Shown here one piece after another: positions 1-9,060 of a stretch of DNA of 64,000 bases (position 1 is its first letter; every line of letters begins with the position of its first letter). The notes beneath the pieces were generated by a model. The model searched no databases and had not been told where the DNA came from. It worked only from the letters and a program-made list of their open reading frames with translations. Both the position numbers and the translations under genes were made by a program. The DNA lies in contig NZ_CP150951.2 of the NCBI RefSeq assembly GCF_038069655.2, forward strand, positions 62,001 through 126,000, written 5' to 3'. This DNA comes from Yoonia sp. BS5-3 (GTDB lineage Bacteria > Pseudomonadota > Alphaproteobacteria > Rhodobacterales > Rhodobacteraceae).

Positions 1-672
1 ACCTACATCGTCATGGGTGTTATTGGCGGCGGCCGCTTGGGCTATGTGCTGTTTTACAGACCAGGTGAGTATCTCAGCAATCCGCTGGATATTCTGAAAA
101 TCTGGGAGGGCGGGCTGTCTTTTCATGGCGGCTTTCTGGGCGTCGTGGTGGGCGTTTACCTGTTCAGCCGCAGGCACAAAGTGCCCCTACCCGATCTGGC
201 CGATATCATCGCGGTCTCGGCCACACCTGCCGTGCTCTTGGTCCGCTGCGCCAATTTCATCAATGCCGAGCTTTGGGGCCGCCCGACGGACCTGCCCTGG
301 GGCGTCATCTTTCCTGGCGCTGCAGCGCAATCTTGTGCCACGGTTGGCACGCCCTGCGTGCGGCACCCCTCGCAGCTTTATGAGGCGGGGCTTGAAGGTT
401 TGCTGCTTGGCACGATCCTGATGCTGCTAGCCTTCCGCTTTGGTGGGTTGAAAAAACCATGGCTTCTGACGGGTGTCTTTTTTGCAGGTTACGGCTTTGC
501 CCGTTTTCTGGTTGAGTTCGTCCGCCAGCCCGATGCGCAATTTGTCAGCATTGGCAACGAATTAGGGCTCGCCCTACATTATAACGGCTACGGGCTGACC
601 ATGGGACAGCTACTCACGCTTCCGATGATTGTTGTCGGCCTAATGCTGATTTTCTTTGCCCGGCGCAGATGA
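1..672 (+). CDS. lgt: Prolipoprotein diacylglyceryl transferase, 5' end missing
   Basis: Inner-membrane enzyme that moves a diacylglyceryl group from phosphatidylglycerol to the lipobox cysteine of prelipoproteins, the first step of lipoprotein maturation. The reading frame is open from base 1, so the N-terminus lies outside the window; 223 residues remain. Visible family marks are the segment LSFHGGFLG, the signature [14 protein letters not shown], the RHPSQLYEA stretch and several hydrophobic membrane segments, the last near the C-terminus. Its TGA overlaps the ATG of the next gene by 4 bp, so it heads or sits within an operon with the methyltransferase and pgeF. Family assignment is very safe; only the start is unknown. 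Confidence 0.96.
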   Translation, partial: TYIVMGVIGGGRLGYVLFYRPGEYLSNPLDILKIWEGGLSFHGGFLGVVVGVYLFSRRHKVPLPDLADIIAVSATPAVLLVRCANFINAELWGRPTDLPWGVIFPGAAAQSCATVGTPCVRHPSQLYEAGLEGLLLGTILMLLAFRFGGLKKPWLLTGVFFAGYGFARFLVEFVRQPDAQFVSIGNELGLALHYNGYGLTMGQLLTLPMIVVGLMLIFFARRR

Positions 673-1727
673 CAGCGCTGGGTGATCTTCTGGTTGCCCG
701 CATCGCGCAGGCCGGCCCGATCAGCCTGGCTGACTATATGGCTGAATGCCTGATGCATCCCGAACATGGCTATTACGCCACCCGCGATCCGCTGGGCGTG
801 GCAGGGGACTTCATTACCGCGCCAGAGATCAGCCAGATGTTTGGCGAATTGATCGGTCTGGTGCTGGCGCAAACCTGGATCGAGCAAGGCAAACCCGGCA
901 ATTGCATCTTGGCCGAGCTTGGCCCCGGGCGCGGCACATTGATGGCCGATATCTTGCGCGCCACGCGGCGGGTGCCCGGCTTTCACGACGCCGTTGCTGT
1001 GCATTTTGTAGAAACGTCCAAGCCATTGCGGCGCAAACAAGCGCAGCTAGTGCCGGATGCCACATGGCATGATCAGATTGACACACTTCCCCAGGTGCCC
1101 CTTTTCCTGATCGCCAATGAATTTTTCGACGCATTGCCCATCCGGCAATTTATCCGCGAAGGCGGCGGATGGCGGGAACGGATGATCGGGGCGCCTGATG
1201 GCACGCTTACCTTCGGTCTGTCTGATCCTGCCCCGCTGGGCGCATTGGCGCATCGGCTAGAAGACACGCAAGATGGGGATCTGGTCGAATATTGCCCCGC
1301 CTTGCCAGCGATCACCGCCGAAATCGATGACCGTATCGCAACCCATGGCGGGGCCGCGCTGATCATTGATTACGGCGATTGGCAATCGCAAGGGGACACG
1401 TTGCAAGCCCTCGCAGGTCACGCGCGGGCCGATGTCTTAGCCGCCCCGGGTGCGGCGGACCTGACTGCACATGTCGATTTTGCCGCAATCGCGCAGGGTA
1501 CACAGAAGGCCACCCATAGCCGGTTGACGACCCAAGGGGTGTTTCTAGAACGGCTCGGCATCACCGAACGGGCGCAGGCTTTGGCGCGGAATTTGACAGG
1601 TGATGCGCTTGATACGCATATCAAGGCACATCGGCGCTTGACCCACCCGGCTGAAATGGGTGAGCTATTCAAAGTCATCGGGATCACGCCCCGCGACGCA
1701 AATCCGCCACCAGGATTAGAGCCATGA
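669..1727 (+). CDS. MidA/NDUFAF7-type SAM-dependent methyltransferase (DUF185)
   Basis: A 352-residue class I methyltransferase of the MidA/NDUFAF7 family. Eukaryotic members methylate an arginine of a complex I subunit; the bacterial substrate is not evident from sequence. The SAM-binding glycine motif ELGPGRGT is at residues 83-90, and the family-typical [15 protein letters not shown] is at 46-60. The length fits a full protein. The start overlaps lgt by ATGA and the stop overlaps pgeF the same way, so the three genes are almost certainly translationally coupled. Family is clear; the reaction target is inference from homologues. Confidence 0.9.
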   Translation: MTALGDLLVARIAQAGPISLADYMAECLMHPEHGYYATRDPLGVAGDFITAPEISQMFGELIGLVLAQTWIEQGKPGNCILAELGPGRGTLMADILRATRRVPGFHDAVAVHFVETSKPLRRKQAQLVPDATWHDQIDTLPQVPLFLIANEFFDALPIRQFIREGGGWRERMIGAPDGTLTFGLSDPAPLGALAHRLEDTQDGDLVEYCPALPAITAEIDDRIATHGGAALIIDYGDWQSQGDTLQALAGHARADVLAAPGAADLTAHVDFAAIAQGTQKATHSRLTTQGVFLERLGITERAQALARNLTGDALDTHIKAHRRLTHPAEMGELFKVIGITPRDANPPPGLEP

Positions 1728-2479
1728 CACTAGAAGCGATCACCCATCCGGCCTTGCAAGGCACCCAGCACGGGTTCTTTACCCGCAAAGGCGGCGCGTC
1801 ATCGGGCGTGTTTGCGGGACTGAATTGCGGTTTTGGCAGCTCTGACCAACATGACGTGGTTGAAATCAACCGCGAGCGCGTAGCGGCGCAGTTGCAGGTC
1901 GCGCCAGACCGTTTGGTTGGGGTGCATCAAATCCATTCTGCAGTGGTCGTGCCCGTCATGGACGCGATGCACCATCACCCCAAGGCCGATGGGCTTGTCA
2001 CTGCAACGCCGGGTGTCGCCCTATCCATTTTGACTGCGGATTGCCAGCCGGTGCTGTTTTCGGATCAAAAAGCCGGGGTCATTGGCGCGGCCCATGCCGG
2101 CTGGAAAGGCGCGTTGCACGGGGTACTTGAGGAAACGGTACGGCAGATGGAAACGCTTGGCGCTGCCCGGGCCAATATCACAGCGGTGATTGGCCCGTCG
2201 ATCAGTCAACGCAATTACGAAGTCGGCCCGGAGTTTCGGACACAGTTTCTGGACGTTGACGACAGCCATAGCAGGTTTTTTGCAGCCGGCAAAGATGGAC
2301 GTTTCCAATTTGATCTACCCGCTTTTGGCATACACCGCCTGCGCAGCTTTGGCGTCGGCAAGACCAGCTGGACCCGGCACTGCACCTATGCTGATCCAGA
2401 CCGGTTCTATAGCTACCGCCGCTCTGTTCATCAGCGCGAGGCTGATTATGGGCGACTGATCTCAGCCATCCGCCTTTGA
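1724..2479 (+). CDS. pgeF: Peptidoglycan editing factor / purine nucleoside phosphorylase-like protein
   Basis: A 251-residue member of the YfiH/YlmD family, formerly called multicopper polyphenol oxidase or laccase domain. Members act on purine nucleosides, and the E. coli protein prevents misincorporation into peptidoglycan precursors. The probable metal/active-site residues appear in VHQIHS (67-72), TADCQPVLF (104-112, Cys107) and HAGWKG (124-129, His124). It is last in the lgt-methyltransferase-pgeF overlap operon, and its stop directly abuts the convergent oxidoreductase gene. In Rhodobacteraceae this trio is commonly together (from memory). High confidence in family, moderate in physiological substrate. 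Confidence 0.92.
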   Translation: MTLEAITHPALQGTQHGFFTRKGGASSGVFAGLNCGFGSSDQHDVVEINRERVAAQLQVAPDRLVGVHQIHSAVVVPVMDAMHHHPKADGLVTATPGVALSILTADCQPVLFSDQKAGVIGAAHAGWKGALHGVLEETVRQMETLGAARANITAVIGPSISQRNYEVGPEFRTQFLDVDDSHSRFFAAGKDGRFQFDLPAFGIHRLRSFGVGKTSWTRHCTYADPDRFYSYRRSVHQREADYGRLISAIRL

Positions 2480-3529
2480 TCAGCCTTGCGGCACATCGAC
2501 AATGGTCCCTGCCTGAGACGAGCGTTCAATCGCCTCAATCAGACGATGCGATGCCAGCGCCTCACGTCCTGTAACCATTGGCGCCTGCCCTGCCCGTATC
2601 GCGGCGATAAAATCTTCGATGACGGCTTGATGCCACTCAAACCGCCCCGTGAGCGAGGCAACAGCAGCTTCTGTTCTTGACTGACCCTCGATCTGATGTC
2701 GGCCATCGCGCCAATGAACATCCAGCGCGTCCTTATCCATCCGCAATGACCCGTTTTCAAAATGCAAGGTGATCGTTTCGGTGCGGTGCGGGAACATAGC
2801 CGTGCTGGCCGTGAAAGTACCCACCGCCCCGTTCGCAAATGTCAGACCCGCAGTGGCAAAGTCTTCGGCCTCCATCTGATGCAGCGGCGTTGTGGCGGTC
2901 ATCGCTTGTACCTGTATGACCGGGCCAGTCAGGCTAAGCGCCAGATCAATAGAATGGATTGCATTGGTGATCATCACCCCGCCGCCATCGCGCGCATAGG
3001 TTCCGCGACCAAGCTCATCATAATAGGATTGCGCCCGCCAGAGCGGAACAGCGATCTCAACCAATCCAAGCTTACCAAGCGCACCGCTCGCGACATGCCG
3101 GGCCGCAGCCATTGCAGGCGCCCGCATCCGGTGCTGGAACAACATACCCAATGTGACACCATGCGCCGCGCATATCTCAACAACGTCCTGCGCCTCGCGG
3201 CTGTTGCGCGCCACCGGCTTTTCAAGAAGGATATGCTTGCCAGCGCTTGCGAATGTGCCGATGATTTCATGACGCACGCTTGGCGGTGTCGCGATGATCA
3301 CGATCTCAATCGATGGATCAGCGGCGACTGCAGCAATATCTGATGTGAAGACTGGCGCAGGCCCTTCATAAAAATCTTTCAGATAATACGCCTTGTCGGG
3401 GTTGCGCGAGACAATCGCGGATAGCCGTGCAATATCACGCGCCGCCGACAGCGCGGCCACATGGGTTTTGGCAATCATACCCGCACCGATCAAAGCAACG
3501 CCGATGGGGATGTCCCGTGATGTGACCAT
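2480..3529 (-). CDS. Gfo/Idh/MocA-family NAD(P)-dependent oxidoreductase
   Basis: A 349-residue cytoplasmic dehydrogenase with an N-terminal Rossmann fold (GAGMIAKTH at residues 15-23) and the family EKP motif (EKPVARN, 103-109). The C-terminal dimer/catalytic domain contains GGGVMITNAIHSIDL. Substrates in this family are usually sugars, inositols or similar hydroxy compounds, and nothing here fixes which. The frame stays open upstream to 3664, but the ATG at 3529 is preceded by a good GAGGA ribosome site and directly starts the fold, so it is preferred. The gene ends immediately at the pgeF stop (convergent). It stands alone, with no pathway neighbours. Confidence 0.88.
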   Translation of the reverse strand: MVTSRDIPIGVALIGAGMIAKTHVAALSAARDIARLSAIVSRNPDKAYYLKDFYEGPAPVFTSDIAAVAADPSIEIVIIATPPSVRHEIIGTFASAGKHILLEKPVARNSREAQDVVEICAAHGVTLGMLFQHRMRAPAMAAARHVASGALGKLGLVEIAVPLWRAQSYYDELGRGTYARDGGGVMITNAIHSIDLALSLTGPVIQVQAMTATTPLHQMEAEDFATAGLTFANGAVGTFTASTAMFPHRTETITLHFENGSLRMDKDALDVHWRDGRHQIEGQSRTEAAVASLTGRFEWHQAVIEDFIAAIRAGQAPMVTGREALASHRLIEAIERSSQAGTIVDVPQG

Positions 3530-3727
3530 ATCTTTGTCCTCTATCCGTTTGATGGGTTTATCTGGCAAGCCGAAGGTCGACACCAGCCGTTTTCGGTGCT
3601 GCGTGAAAGCCATCTGGCCAGCGACATTCAAATAAGGCCGATCAAGCGTGCCCCCTCGCAACATCAGGGCGGTAATATGGCAAGACGGCGATCACGGCAC
3701 ATTCCGTTAAACTCCGGTTCATCATAC

Positions 3728-3755
3728 TTGACGCCGAAAGCAGGTAAAATATACA
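3728..3755 (+). promoter_or_regulatory. Candidate sigma-70 promoter for the small gene at 3904
   Basis: TTGACG (3728-3733) lies 16 bp upstream of TATACA (3750-3755) in an AT-rich intergenic stretch. It would give a leader of about 140 nt that includes the hairpin at 3807-3850. Assigned by eye only. Confidence 0.4.
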
Positions 3756-3806
3756 TTATTTCAGATACATAGAGTCATTTTACCAGTATTTCTTGTTTGA
3801 TCTGCG

Positions 3807-3850
3807 CTTGTCGTCTCAGCGTCAAACTGTCGCCAGTTTGGTCCGACAAG
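3807..3850 (+). promoter_or_regulatory. Two-stem hairpin in the leader of the 53-residue protein gene
   Basis: CTTGTCG (3807-3813) pairs perfectly with CGACAAG (3844-3850). Inside this, CAAACTG (3823-3829) pairs with CAGTTTG (3834-3840) around a TCGC tetraloop. The two 7-bp stems are joined by an asymmetric internal loop of 9 and 3 nt. It lies 53 nt before the start codon and has no T-run, so it is a leader structure or operator rather than a simple terminator. The rest of the 374-base gap holds no gene that can be supported. Confidence 0.5.
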
Positions 3851-3903
3851 TTAGGCTTAACGGCGGAAATAGAAGCCCCGCTGATGAAGAAAAGAGGTAT
3901 CAG

Positions 3904-4065
3904 ATGAAAAGCCGCTGGCAAAAATCGCTCGAAGCCGCCGTCGCTGCATATGACACACCCATGCCATGGGAGCGCGGCGAGACGCGCAAAGCCATGATCG
4001 CACGTCGGCAAGCCAAGACGAAGCTGGTCCGCCTGCCACGCAATGCCGAAGCGCGCCGCGCTTAG
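3904..4065 (+). CDS. Small basic conserved protein, unknown function
   Basis: A 53-residue, strongly basic protein. The frame is open from 3793, but the ATG at 3904 follows AGAGG at normal spacing, and the sequence from there (KSRWQKSLEAAVAAYDTPMP) has the look of a conserved roseobacter small protein, with an Arg/Lys-rich C-terminal half (KAMIARRQAKTKL). No membrane segment or known motif is visible. It precedes the Hint gene by 61 bp and could share its transcript. Function unknown; nucleic-acid binding is conceivable from charge alone but not shown. Confidence 0.6.
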   Translation: MKSRWQKSLEAAVAAYDTPMPWERGETRKAMIARRQAKTKLVRLPRNAEARRA

Positions 4066-4126
4066 TTCCGCGTGCGACCGCCAAACATATCAAGAATGAT
4101 ATATCGGCGATCGAACGGTCCATTCC

Positions 4127-4915
4127 ATGGATAAAATACCTTCGTCAAATGGGGCCCGCTCTGGCCCACGGGGGAAAACATCACCCCGCTCCCCGTCCTC
4201 GCCCAGCGGGACAGCGCGCACGCAATTTCCGCTGCGCAAATACAGCATTACCTATCTAACACCCGACAACCAAATCAACGAATTAACCCGCGAGGCACCA
4301 GCCATCGCGTCGTTTGAAGATGCCTTTGGGGCCTTGGGCCATGGCGCGATCGTTCAGACCAAAGCCGGGCCGATGGCTGTCGAAGATCTTTTGCCGGGGG
4401 ATGAAATCCGCCTGGCAAATATGCAATATGACAAGTTGCTTTGGCGCGGCTCGATGACAGTTGACCCAGCCAGACCCTGTGCCGATGCCGCACAGCACAG
4501 TCTGACCCGGATCACCGCCGAGGCGTTGGGCCCAAACCGCCCCTCACCCGATCTTATTCTCGGCCCCACAGCGCGGCTTTTGCACCGCTCGCCGGGTATT
4601 CGCACCCTGACGGGGCGTGGCTCTGCCTTTTTGCCGATGCGGGACTTTCTGGATGGGATCAACATCATCGAACTGCGCCCTGCTGCGCCAGTGCGTGTCT
4701 ACCAACTTGGGTTCGAACGGCACCAAAGCCTGTCGGTCAATGGTGTCGAAATCGAAAGCCTGCATCCTGGCACGGCCTTTGCGCTTGGGCTGCGCGGTGA
4801 TATGCTGGCGCAATATCTCGCGCTGTTCCCACATAAGATTGATTTGGAAGACTTCGGCGACATGAAAAGCCCACGCCTGCGTCTGCGTGACCTTGAGCTG
4901 CTGGATGGTATCTAA
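4127..4915 (+). CDS. Hint-domain (hedgehog/intein fold) protein lacking the usual nucleophile
   Basis: A 262-residue protein of the Rhodobacteraceae Hint_2 type. After a basic, Ser/Pro-rich N-terminus (residues 1-38), the Hint-like fold starts near residue 66 with the characteristic AVEDLLPGDEI turn (84-94); ...HQSLSVNGVEIESLHPG... marks the C-terminal part. Classical Hint domains begin with a catalytic Cys or Ser; here the corresponding stretch reads FGALGHGAIV, so self-splicing or autoprocessing is not expected. Paralogues of this type occur in many copies in roseobacter genomes, some fused to secreted repeats. The C-terminus overlaps the convergent MATE gene by 4 bp. Molecular role unknown. 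Confidence 0.82.
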   Translation: MDKIPSSNGARSGPRGKTSPRSPSSPSGTARTQFPLRKYSITYLTPDNQINELTREAPAIASFEDAFGALGHGAIVQTKAGPMAVEDLLPGDEIRLANMQYDKLLWRGSMTVDPARPCADAAQHSLTRITAEALGPNRPSPDLILGPTARLLHRSPGIRTLTGRGSAFLPMRDFLDGINIIELRPAAPVRVYQLGFERHQSLSVNGVEIESLHPGTAFALGLRGDMLAQYLALFPHKIDLEDFGDMKSPRLRLRDLELLDGI

Positions 4916-6270
4916 GCTGTCGCCCGATATACCGCATACCCCCAAAAACGCCAGGACAACGTAACCGCCGCAAGCGCAAGTCCCACAACCAGCCCGGCCC
5001 ATAGGCCTGCCGGACCAAAGCCCAGCGGGAAGGCCAGCACATAGCTACATGGTAAACCGATACCCCAATAGCTGAATGATGCCATGATCATCGGCACTGC
5101 CGTATCCTGCACCCCGCGCAGCAGCCCAAGTGCCATAACCTGCAGCCCATCAACCAGCTGGAACACAGCCGAAAGGATGATGAGACTGACACCAACCTCA
5201 AGCAGGGCCGCGCGCTGCGGCTCATCGGGGTCAATGAAAAGTCCGACAAGCTGCTCGGCGAACACCACAAAGACGACGGACGTGGCCAATGCATAGCAGG
5301 CCGACATCGCAATAGCGGTCTTTCCTCCGCGGCGCAGCGCCAGCTCATCTTTGCGGCCCAGCGCCCGACCGGCACGCACCGTCGCCGCCTGCGAAAAGCC
5401 GATATGAACCATAAAGGTCAGCCCCGACAGCTGGATTGCAATACCATGGGCAGCCAGCGGGATCGGGCCGATCCACCCCATCATCACGGCAGCCGCACTG
5501 AAAAGGCCACCTTCGGCCAAAGATGTCAGCCCAATTGGCCAGCCGACGCGGAACACGCGGGCCATCACATCACGGTCACTGCGCCAGATATTCCGGAACA
5601 GCTGATATTGCGGCAGACGGCGCAGCGTATAGATAAGCAGGATCAAAACGCTGATGGCTGTCACACTAAGCGACGCGATTGCGGCGCCGCGAATGCCCAG
5701 TTCAGGCGCGCCCCAATTTCCGAAAATCAGCGCGTAATTTACAAATATATTCAGGACCGCCGCCCCACCCGTTGCCCAAAGGATGATGGCCGTATGTTCC
5801 AATGCGGCCAGAAAAGACTTCAAGACCATCACGATCAAAGCTGGCACCATCTGCCAAATCGCAATCCACAAGTAAATCTGCGCCAGTTCAGCCACGGCAG
5901 GATCTTGGCCAATGGCGATCAGGATCTTTTCTGTCCAAAAGAAAGGGATTGTTATCGCGACCCCATAGAACACAGACAGCCACAGCCCCATCCGCGTGAC
6001 ACGGCGAACCTGCACATCGTCATTCTCTTCTGCGGCCGCCGCAACCAGGGGCGTGACAGCCTGCGCAAAACCGGCGCCCACAATAAATGTGATAAAGAAC
6101 ATCGTCCCCGCAATGGTGGATGCGGCCAATGCCGTTACATCGTACCAGCCGAGCATGATTGTATCTGTGATATGGATCGCGAACTGGGCCAAATTGCTCA
6201 GAATCAGCGGCATTCCCAGCACATATATCGCGCGCGCATGTTGTCGATATGTCTGTGCTGACCCAGTCAT
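4912..6270 (-). CDS. MATE-family multidrug/cation exporter (NorM-like)
   Basis: A 452-residue inner-membrane protein with about 12 hydrophobic segments arranged as two homologous halves, typical of Na+- or H+-driven MATE exporters of cationic drugs and dyes. The first half opens with ...LGMPLILSNLAQFAIHITDTIMLGWYD, the conserved first-helix region. The ATG at 6270 is chosen; a TTG two codons earlier (6276) is possible, and neither has a strong ribosome site. Convergent 4-bp overlap with the Hint gene. The substrate cannot be read from sequence. Confidence 0.93.
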   Translation of the reverse strand: MTGSAQTYRQHARAIYVLGMPLILSNLAQFAIHITDTIMLGWYDVTALAASTIAGTMFFITFIVGAGFAQAVTPLVAAAAEENDDVQVRRVTRMGLWLSVFYGVAITIPFFWTEKILIAIGQDPAVAELAQIYLWIAIWQMVPALIVMVLKSFLAALEHTAIILWATGGAAVLNIFVNYALIFGNWGAPELGIRGAAIASLSVTAISVLILLIYTLRRLPQYQLFRNIWRSDRDVMARVFRVGWPIGLTSLAEGGLFSAAAVMMGWIGPIPLAAHGIAIQLSGLTFMVHIGFSQAATVRAGRALGRKDELALRRGGKTAIAMSACYALATSVVFVVFAEQLVGLFIDPDEPQRAALLEVGVSLIILSAVFQLVDGLQVMALGLLRGVQDTAVPMIMASFSYWGIGLPCSYVLAFPLGFGPAGLWAGLVVGLALAAVTLSWRFWGYAVYRATA

Positions 6271-6358
6271 CAGCAAGGCTTAAGCCAGAACCAGGGCACG
6301 CGTCCATAGACAATCGATTGCAATGCATGGCAGGTTTTTGCCAGCGGAGGACAGCCAG

Positions 6359-7006
6359 ATGTCAAAGAACGACACATTGATTAGCGATGCAGTGCAATTC
6401 TATGAAGCACTGGCCGCGAATAACACCAAGACCTGGTGGCAGGACAACAAACCGACTTATGACACCAAGCTGAAGGCACCTGCCCTTCAATTGCTCGAAG
6501 ACATTGCAGCCCCCCTCGCGAAGCTGACCGATCTCCCCATCCATACCAAGCTTTTTCGGCCGCATCGGGATGTGCGGTTCTCAAAGGACAAAACCCCGTA
6601 TAACACCCATCTTCATATGATGTGGCGGGTGGAAAGCGGGGCGCCGCAAGACCCTGTTTTCTTTTTCGGTGTCGGCCGGGATTACGTCACAACGGGCGCA
6701 GGCATCATGGGGTTTGATAAGCCCGTACTCTCTAACTGGCGGCAGATGGTGGATTTGGATACAGACCGGATCACGGCAATCACCACTGATCTGACCGGGC
6801 AGGGTTTTACGTTTCGGGAACCCGCCCTGAAACGCGTGCCAGCCCCCTTTGACAAAGACCATCCTGCTGCTTCGTTACTGCGCATGAAAGGTGTCGTCGC
6901 CAGCCGTGAATTGGAAAGTAGCGGCACGCTGGAAGAGCAGATCATGTCTGCATTCAACGCGCTGTGGCCACTAAACAGCCTCCTCATTTCGATCGCTGAT
7001 GCTTAG
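6359..7006 (+). CDS. DUF2461 (TIGR02453) family protein
   Basis: A 215-residue protein of the TIGR02453/DUF2461 family, widespread and of unknown function. Family marks are AVQFYEALAANNTKTWWQDNK near the N-terminus and the run FRPHRDVRFSKDKTPYNTH, which is rich in conserved Arg/Lys/His/Asp residues. The ATG at 6359 is preceded by GCGGAGG at 8-9 nt; an in-frame ATG at 6323 has no such site. The 3' end overlaps the convergent DUF4166 gene by 36 bp, a long overlap that may cause antisense interference between the two transcripts. Confidence 0.88.
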   Translation: MSKNDTLISDAVQFYEALAANNTKTWWQDNKPTYDTKLKAPALQLLEDIAAPLAKLTDLPIHTKLFRPHRDVRFSKDKTPYNTHLHMMWRVESGAPQDPVFFFGVGRDYVTTGAGIMGFDKPVLSNWRQMVDLDTDRITAITTDLTGQGFTFREPALKRVPAPFDKDHPAASLLRMKGVVASRELESSGTLEEQIMSAFNALWPLNSLLISIADA

Positions 7007-8653
7007 AGATGGCGAGTCTGAACTCATCTTGTCTTGTGTCGCTGTAGCCGCCCGTTCCAGCCAGCCTTGATAATGGACAATCAGACCGCACGTGATCGGC
7101 GCCTTCAACGCTACATCAAAATGAAACCGTCCATCTTGTTCATATTCACAGGCAACGCTTTGCGGCAGACAAAATCGCGGTATTGGCAGCGGGCCCAACC
7201 GCCCGGCCTCAACCGGGAAATGCAGCTGTCCCCCCGACACATGCAGGCCCAGCCGAAAAGTAAACGGCCCGAACCGCTCGGTCATCTTTCCATCCTTTTC
7301 GCGCAGAAAAGACCGAAATAATCTGCCGCCGAACTGCCGTTCCCATAGCTCACCATCCCTTTGGGGGATCATTGCGACTGTCACGGGCACATTTTCATCC
7401 GCCGGAGGAAAGCCAAAGAGCCGCGCCAACATCCGCGCCCAAAGCGATGCCCCGCGGCTCACCCGCGCCTTACCCGACCAACGGCGGGGCCCATAAACCG
7501 CATGCGCCTGCTGAACAGATGGCGGAAGCTGTGCGAACTGATCCTTAAGCTGGCGTGGGAACAAAGGGGTCATCGGATGATCGACCATTCTTGTCGTCAC
7601 CTGCAGATCAGCCATCGCGGCCTCAATCCTGGCCAAGGGCAATGTCGCAAGCGCCGGGCGCGCGCCAGTGTTAATCGCCTCTGGCTGTCGCAAAATCGCG
7701 CGCGCTGCTACGGCTGGGATGAACGGGCCGTCACCCGCTTCTGCGACCAGGCACCATTCTTTGCGTTCCCATCCCGTTGCGCCGCGCCCCGTCACGGATA
7801 CATACATGCCGCCGCGATCCGATCCAAAGGGCCACAGAAGCTGGGCCATCCGCACCATCAGCCCAACAAACCAGGGCGCGATCCCAAAACCCGAATAGCG
7901 GCGCAGCGAGGATAAGACGCCTAACCCGTAATTCATCACGCCCAGCTCAAGCCCGGCCCGGAAGAACACGCTGCGCGCTTTGAAATATGGGGCAAATAGC
8001 CGGTGGTCGGGAACCTCAATCATCCAACCTTGGCGGATCAGGCCGCCGCCCAAATCAAAACGCTCTGGTTCAGACCAGCTACGGTGCGGGCAGGCGACCC
8101 CGTCGATTTGCACGTCAAATGGCCGGCCGCATTGATGCAATATACTTGCCACAACCGACCGTCCGCGCGGGGCGCGATTGCCTGGCAAGATGGCCGTGCT
8201 GATCGTATCAATCTCACGCATATCTTGCGCCAAGGCCGCCACTGCCGCCGATGAGATCGCGGGCACGCTGGACACGCCCGACAGAACAAAGACACCGGCA
8301 TCTTTGGCGCTTTTATCAAGCTCCGCAATGCCAGCACAAAAGGCCGGGTCATCCGCCAAATCCAGATAGTGAAGACCGTGCGCGATGCATTGCTTTGGCA
8401 AGCCATAGGGATCATCGCCATAGGCATGAAAGGCGCCGGCTGCATCGATCAGCACATCTGGTTTTTCGGCCCAAAGCGCATCCAGCGGACCGGTCCGATC
8501 AACAACCAGCGCCGATGCGCCCAATTCCTGGGCCAAAGCCTCGGCCTTATTGGCTGTCCGTCCAGCGACAATGACCTCATGCCCATCACGCAGCAACAGC
8601 CGTGCAAGCCGCTCTCCAAAAACGCCATATCCGCCCAGGATCACCGCTTTCAT
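6971..8653 (-). CDS. Saccharopine-dehydrogenase-like NAD(P)-binding protein with DUF4166 C-terminal domain
   Basis: A 560-residue two-domain protein. Residues 1-130 form a Rossmann fold (ILGGYGVFGERLARLLL; GR near residue 31 as dinucleotide-phosphate contact). The middle resembles saccharopine dehydrogenase/short-chain reductases, and the last ~170 residues match the DUF4166 type (GPFTFRLGLHVSGGQLHFPVE). It is the last gene of a four-gene minus-strand operon and overlaps the DCC gene by 4 bp. Such fusions are usually annotated as oxidoreductases, with a proposed link to lipid or secondary metabolism. Substrate unknown. Confidence 0.82.
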   Translation of the reverse strand: MKAVILGGYGVFGERLARLLLRDGHEVIVAGRTANKAEALAQELGASALVVDRTGPLDALWAEKPDVLIDAAGAFHAYGDDPYGLPKQCIAHGLHYLDLADDPAFCAGIAELDKSAKDAGVFVLSGVSSVPAISSAAVAALAQDMREIDTISTAILPGNRAPRGRSVVASILHQCGRPFDVQIDGVACPHRSWSEPERFDLGGGLIRQGWMIEVPDHRLFAPYFKARSVFFRAGLELGVMNYGLGVLSSLRRYSGFGIAPWFVGLMVRMAQLLWPFGSDRGGMYVSVTGRGATGWERKEWCLVAEAGDGPFIPAVAARAILRQPEAINTGARPALATLPLARIEAAMADLQVTTRMVDHPMTPLFPRQLKDQFAQLPPSVQQAHAVYGPRRWSGKARVSRGASLWARMLARLFGFPPADENVPVTVAMIPQRDGELWERQFGGRLFRSFLREKDGKMTERFGPFTFRLGLHVSGGQLHFPVEAGRLGPLPIPRFCLPQSVACEYEQDGRFHFDVALKAPITCGLIVHYQGWLERAATATQDKMSSDSPSLSISDRNEEAV

Positions 8654-9060
8654 GGCAAAAGCCTTGCTTGAAAAGCGGCATCAGGCACCGTGCAGAAATC
8701 GGCCCGCCCAAAGAGCCGATAACGGTTGCGCGCCACACGCGCACAAAGCCAATTGCGCAACGCGCGCGGGATGCAACGGAGCAGCAGACAGACCCGGCCC
8801 AAACCGCCCGAGCGTGAACCAACTGCAATCACCGCATCAAAGTCACGCCAGACATGATCGTTTTCGATGAAAAGCCAGCTTTCAGGGCCCAGCGGATCAA
8901 GCCCATGCGCAAGCATCAGTGCAGCGCCGGTATCGGATTGGATGGCAGCAATACGTATGGCGCCGCCTTTGTCCATCCGGTGCAGCATACGGGCGCCCCA
9001 ACAGCATAGGGCGCATGTCCCATCCATCACCGCAACAGGATAATCACTGCCAGGTTTCAA
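8650..9060 (-). CDS. DCC-family (DUF393) thiol-disulfide oxidoreductase-like protein
   Basis: A 136-residue small protein of the DCC family, named for its Asp-Cys-Cys motif; here DGTCALC occupies residues 13-19 with Cys16 and Cys19. The frame extends to 9156 without a good start. I place the start at a TTG (9058-9060) whose last two bases form part of the TGA of the upstream oxygenase gene, a normal coupling geometry; an ATG at 9027 would begin directly at the motif. It overlaps both operon neighbours by 4 bp. The redox role is inferred from CxxC; the partner is unknown. Confidence 0.8.
   Translation of the reverse strand: MKPGSDYPVAVMDGTCALCCWGARMLHRMDKGGAIRIAAIQSDTGAALMLAHGLDPLGPESWLFIENDHVWRDFDAVIAVGSRSGGLGRVCLLLRCIPRALRNWLCARVARNRYRLFGRADFCTVPDAAFQARLLP

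Noticed and set aside
2762-3343. A 193-codon frame antisense to the Gfo/Idh gene
   Set aside because: No start context or domain; the opposite strand encodes a conserved enzyme.
5404-6261. A 285-codon frame opposite the MATE gene
   Set aside because: It is the antisense shadow of a clear 12-helix transporter, with a Gln/His/Arg-rich sequence typical of such shadows.
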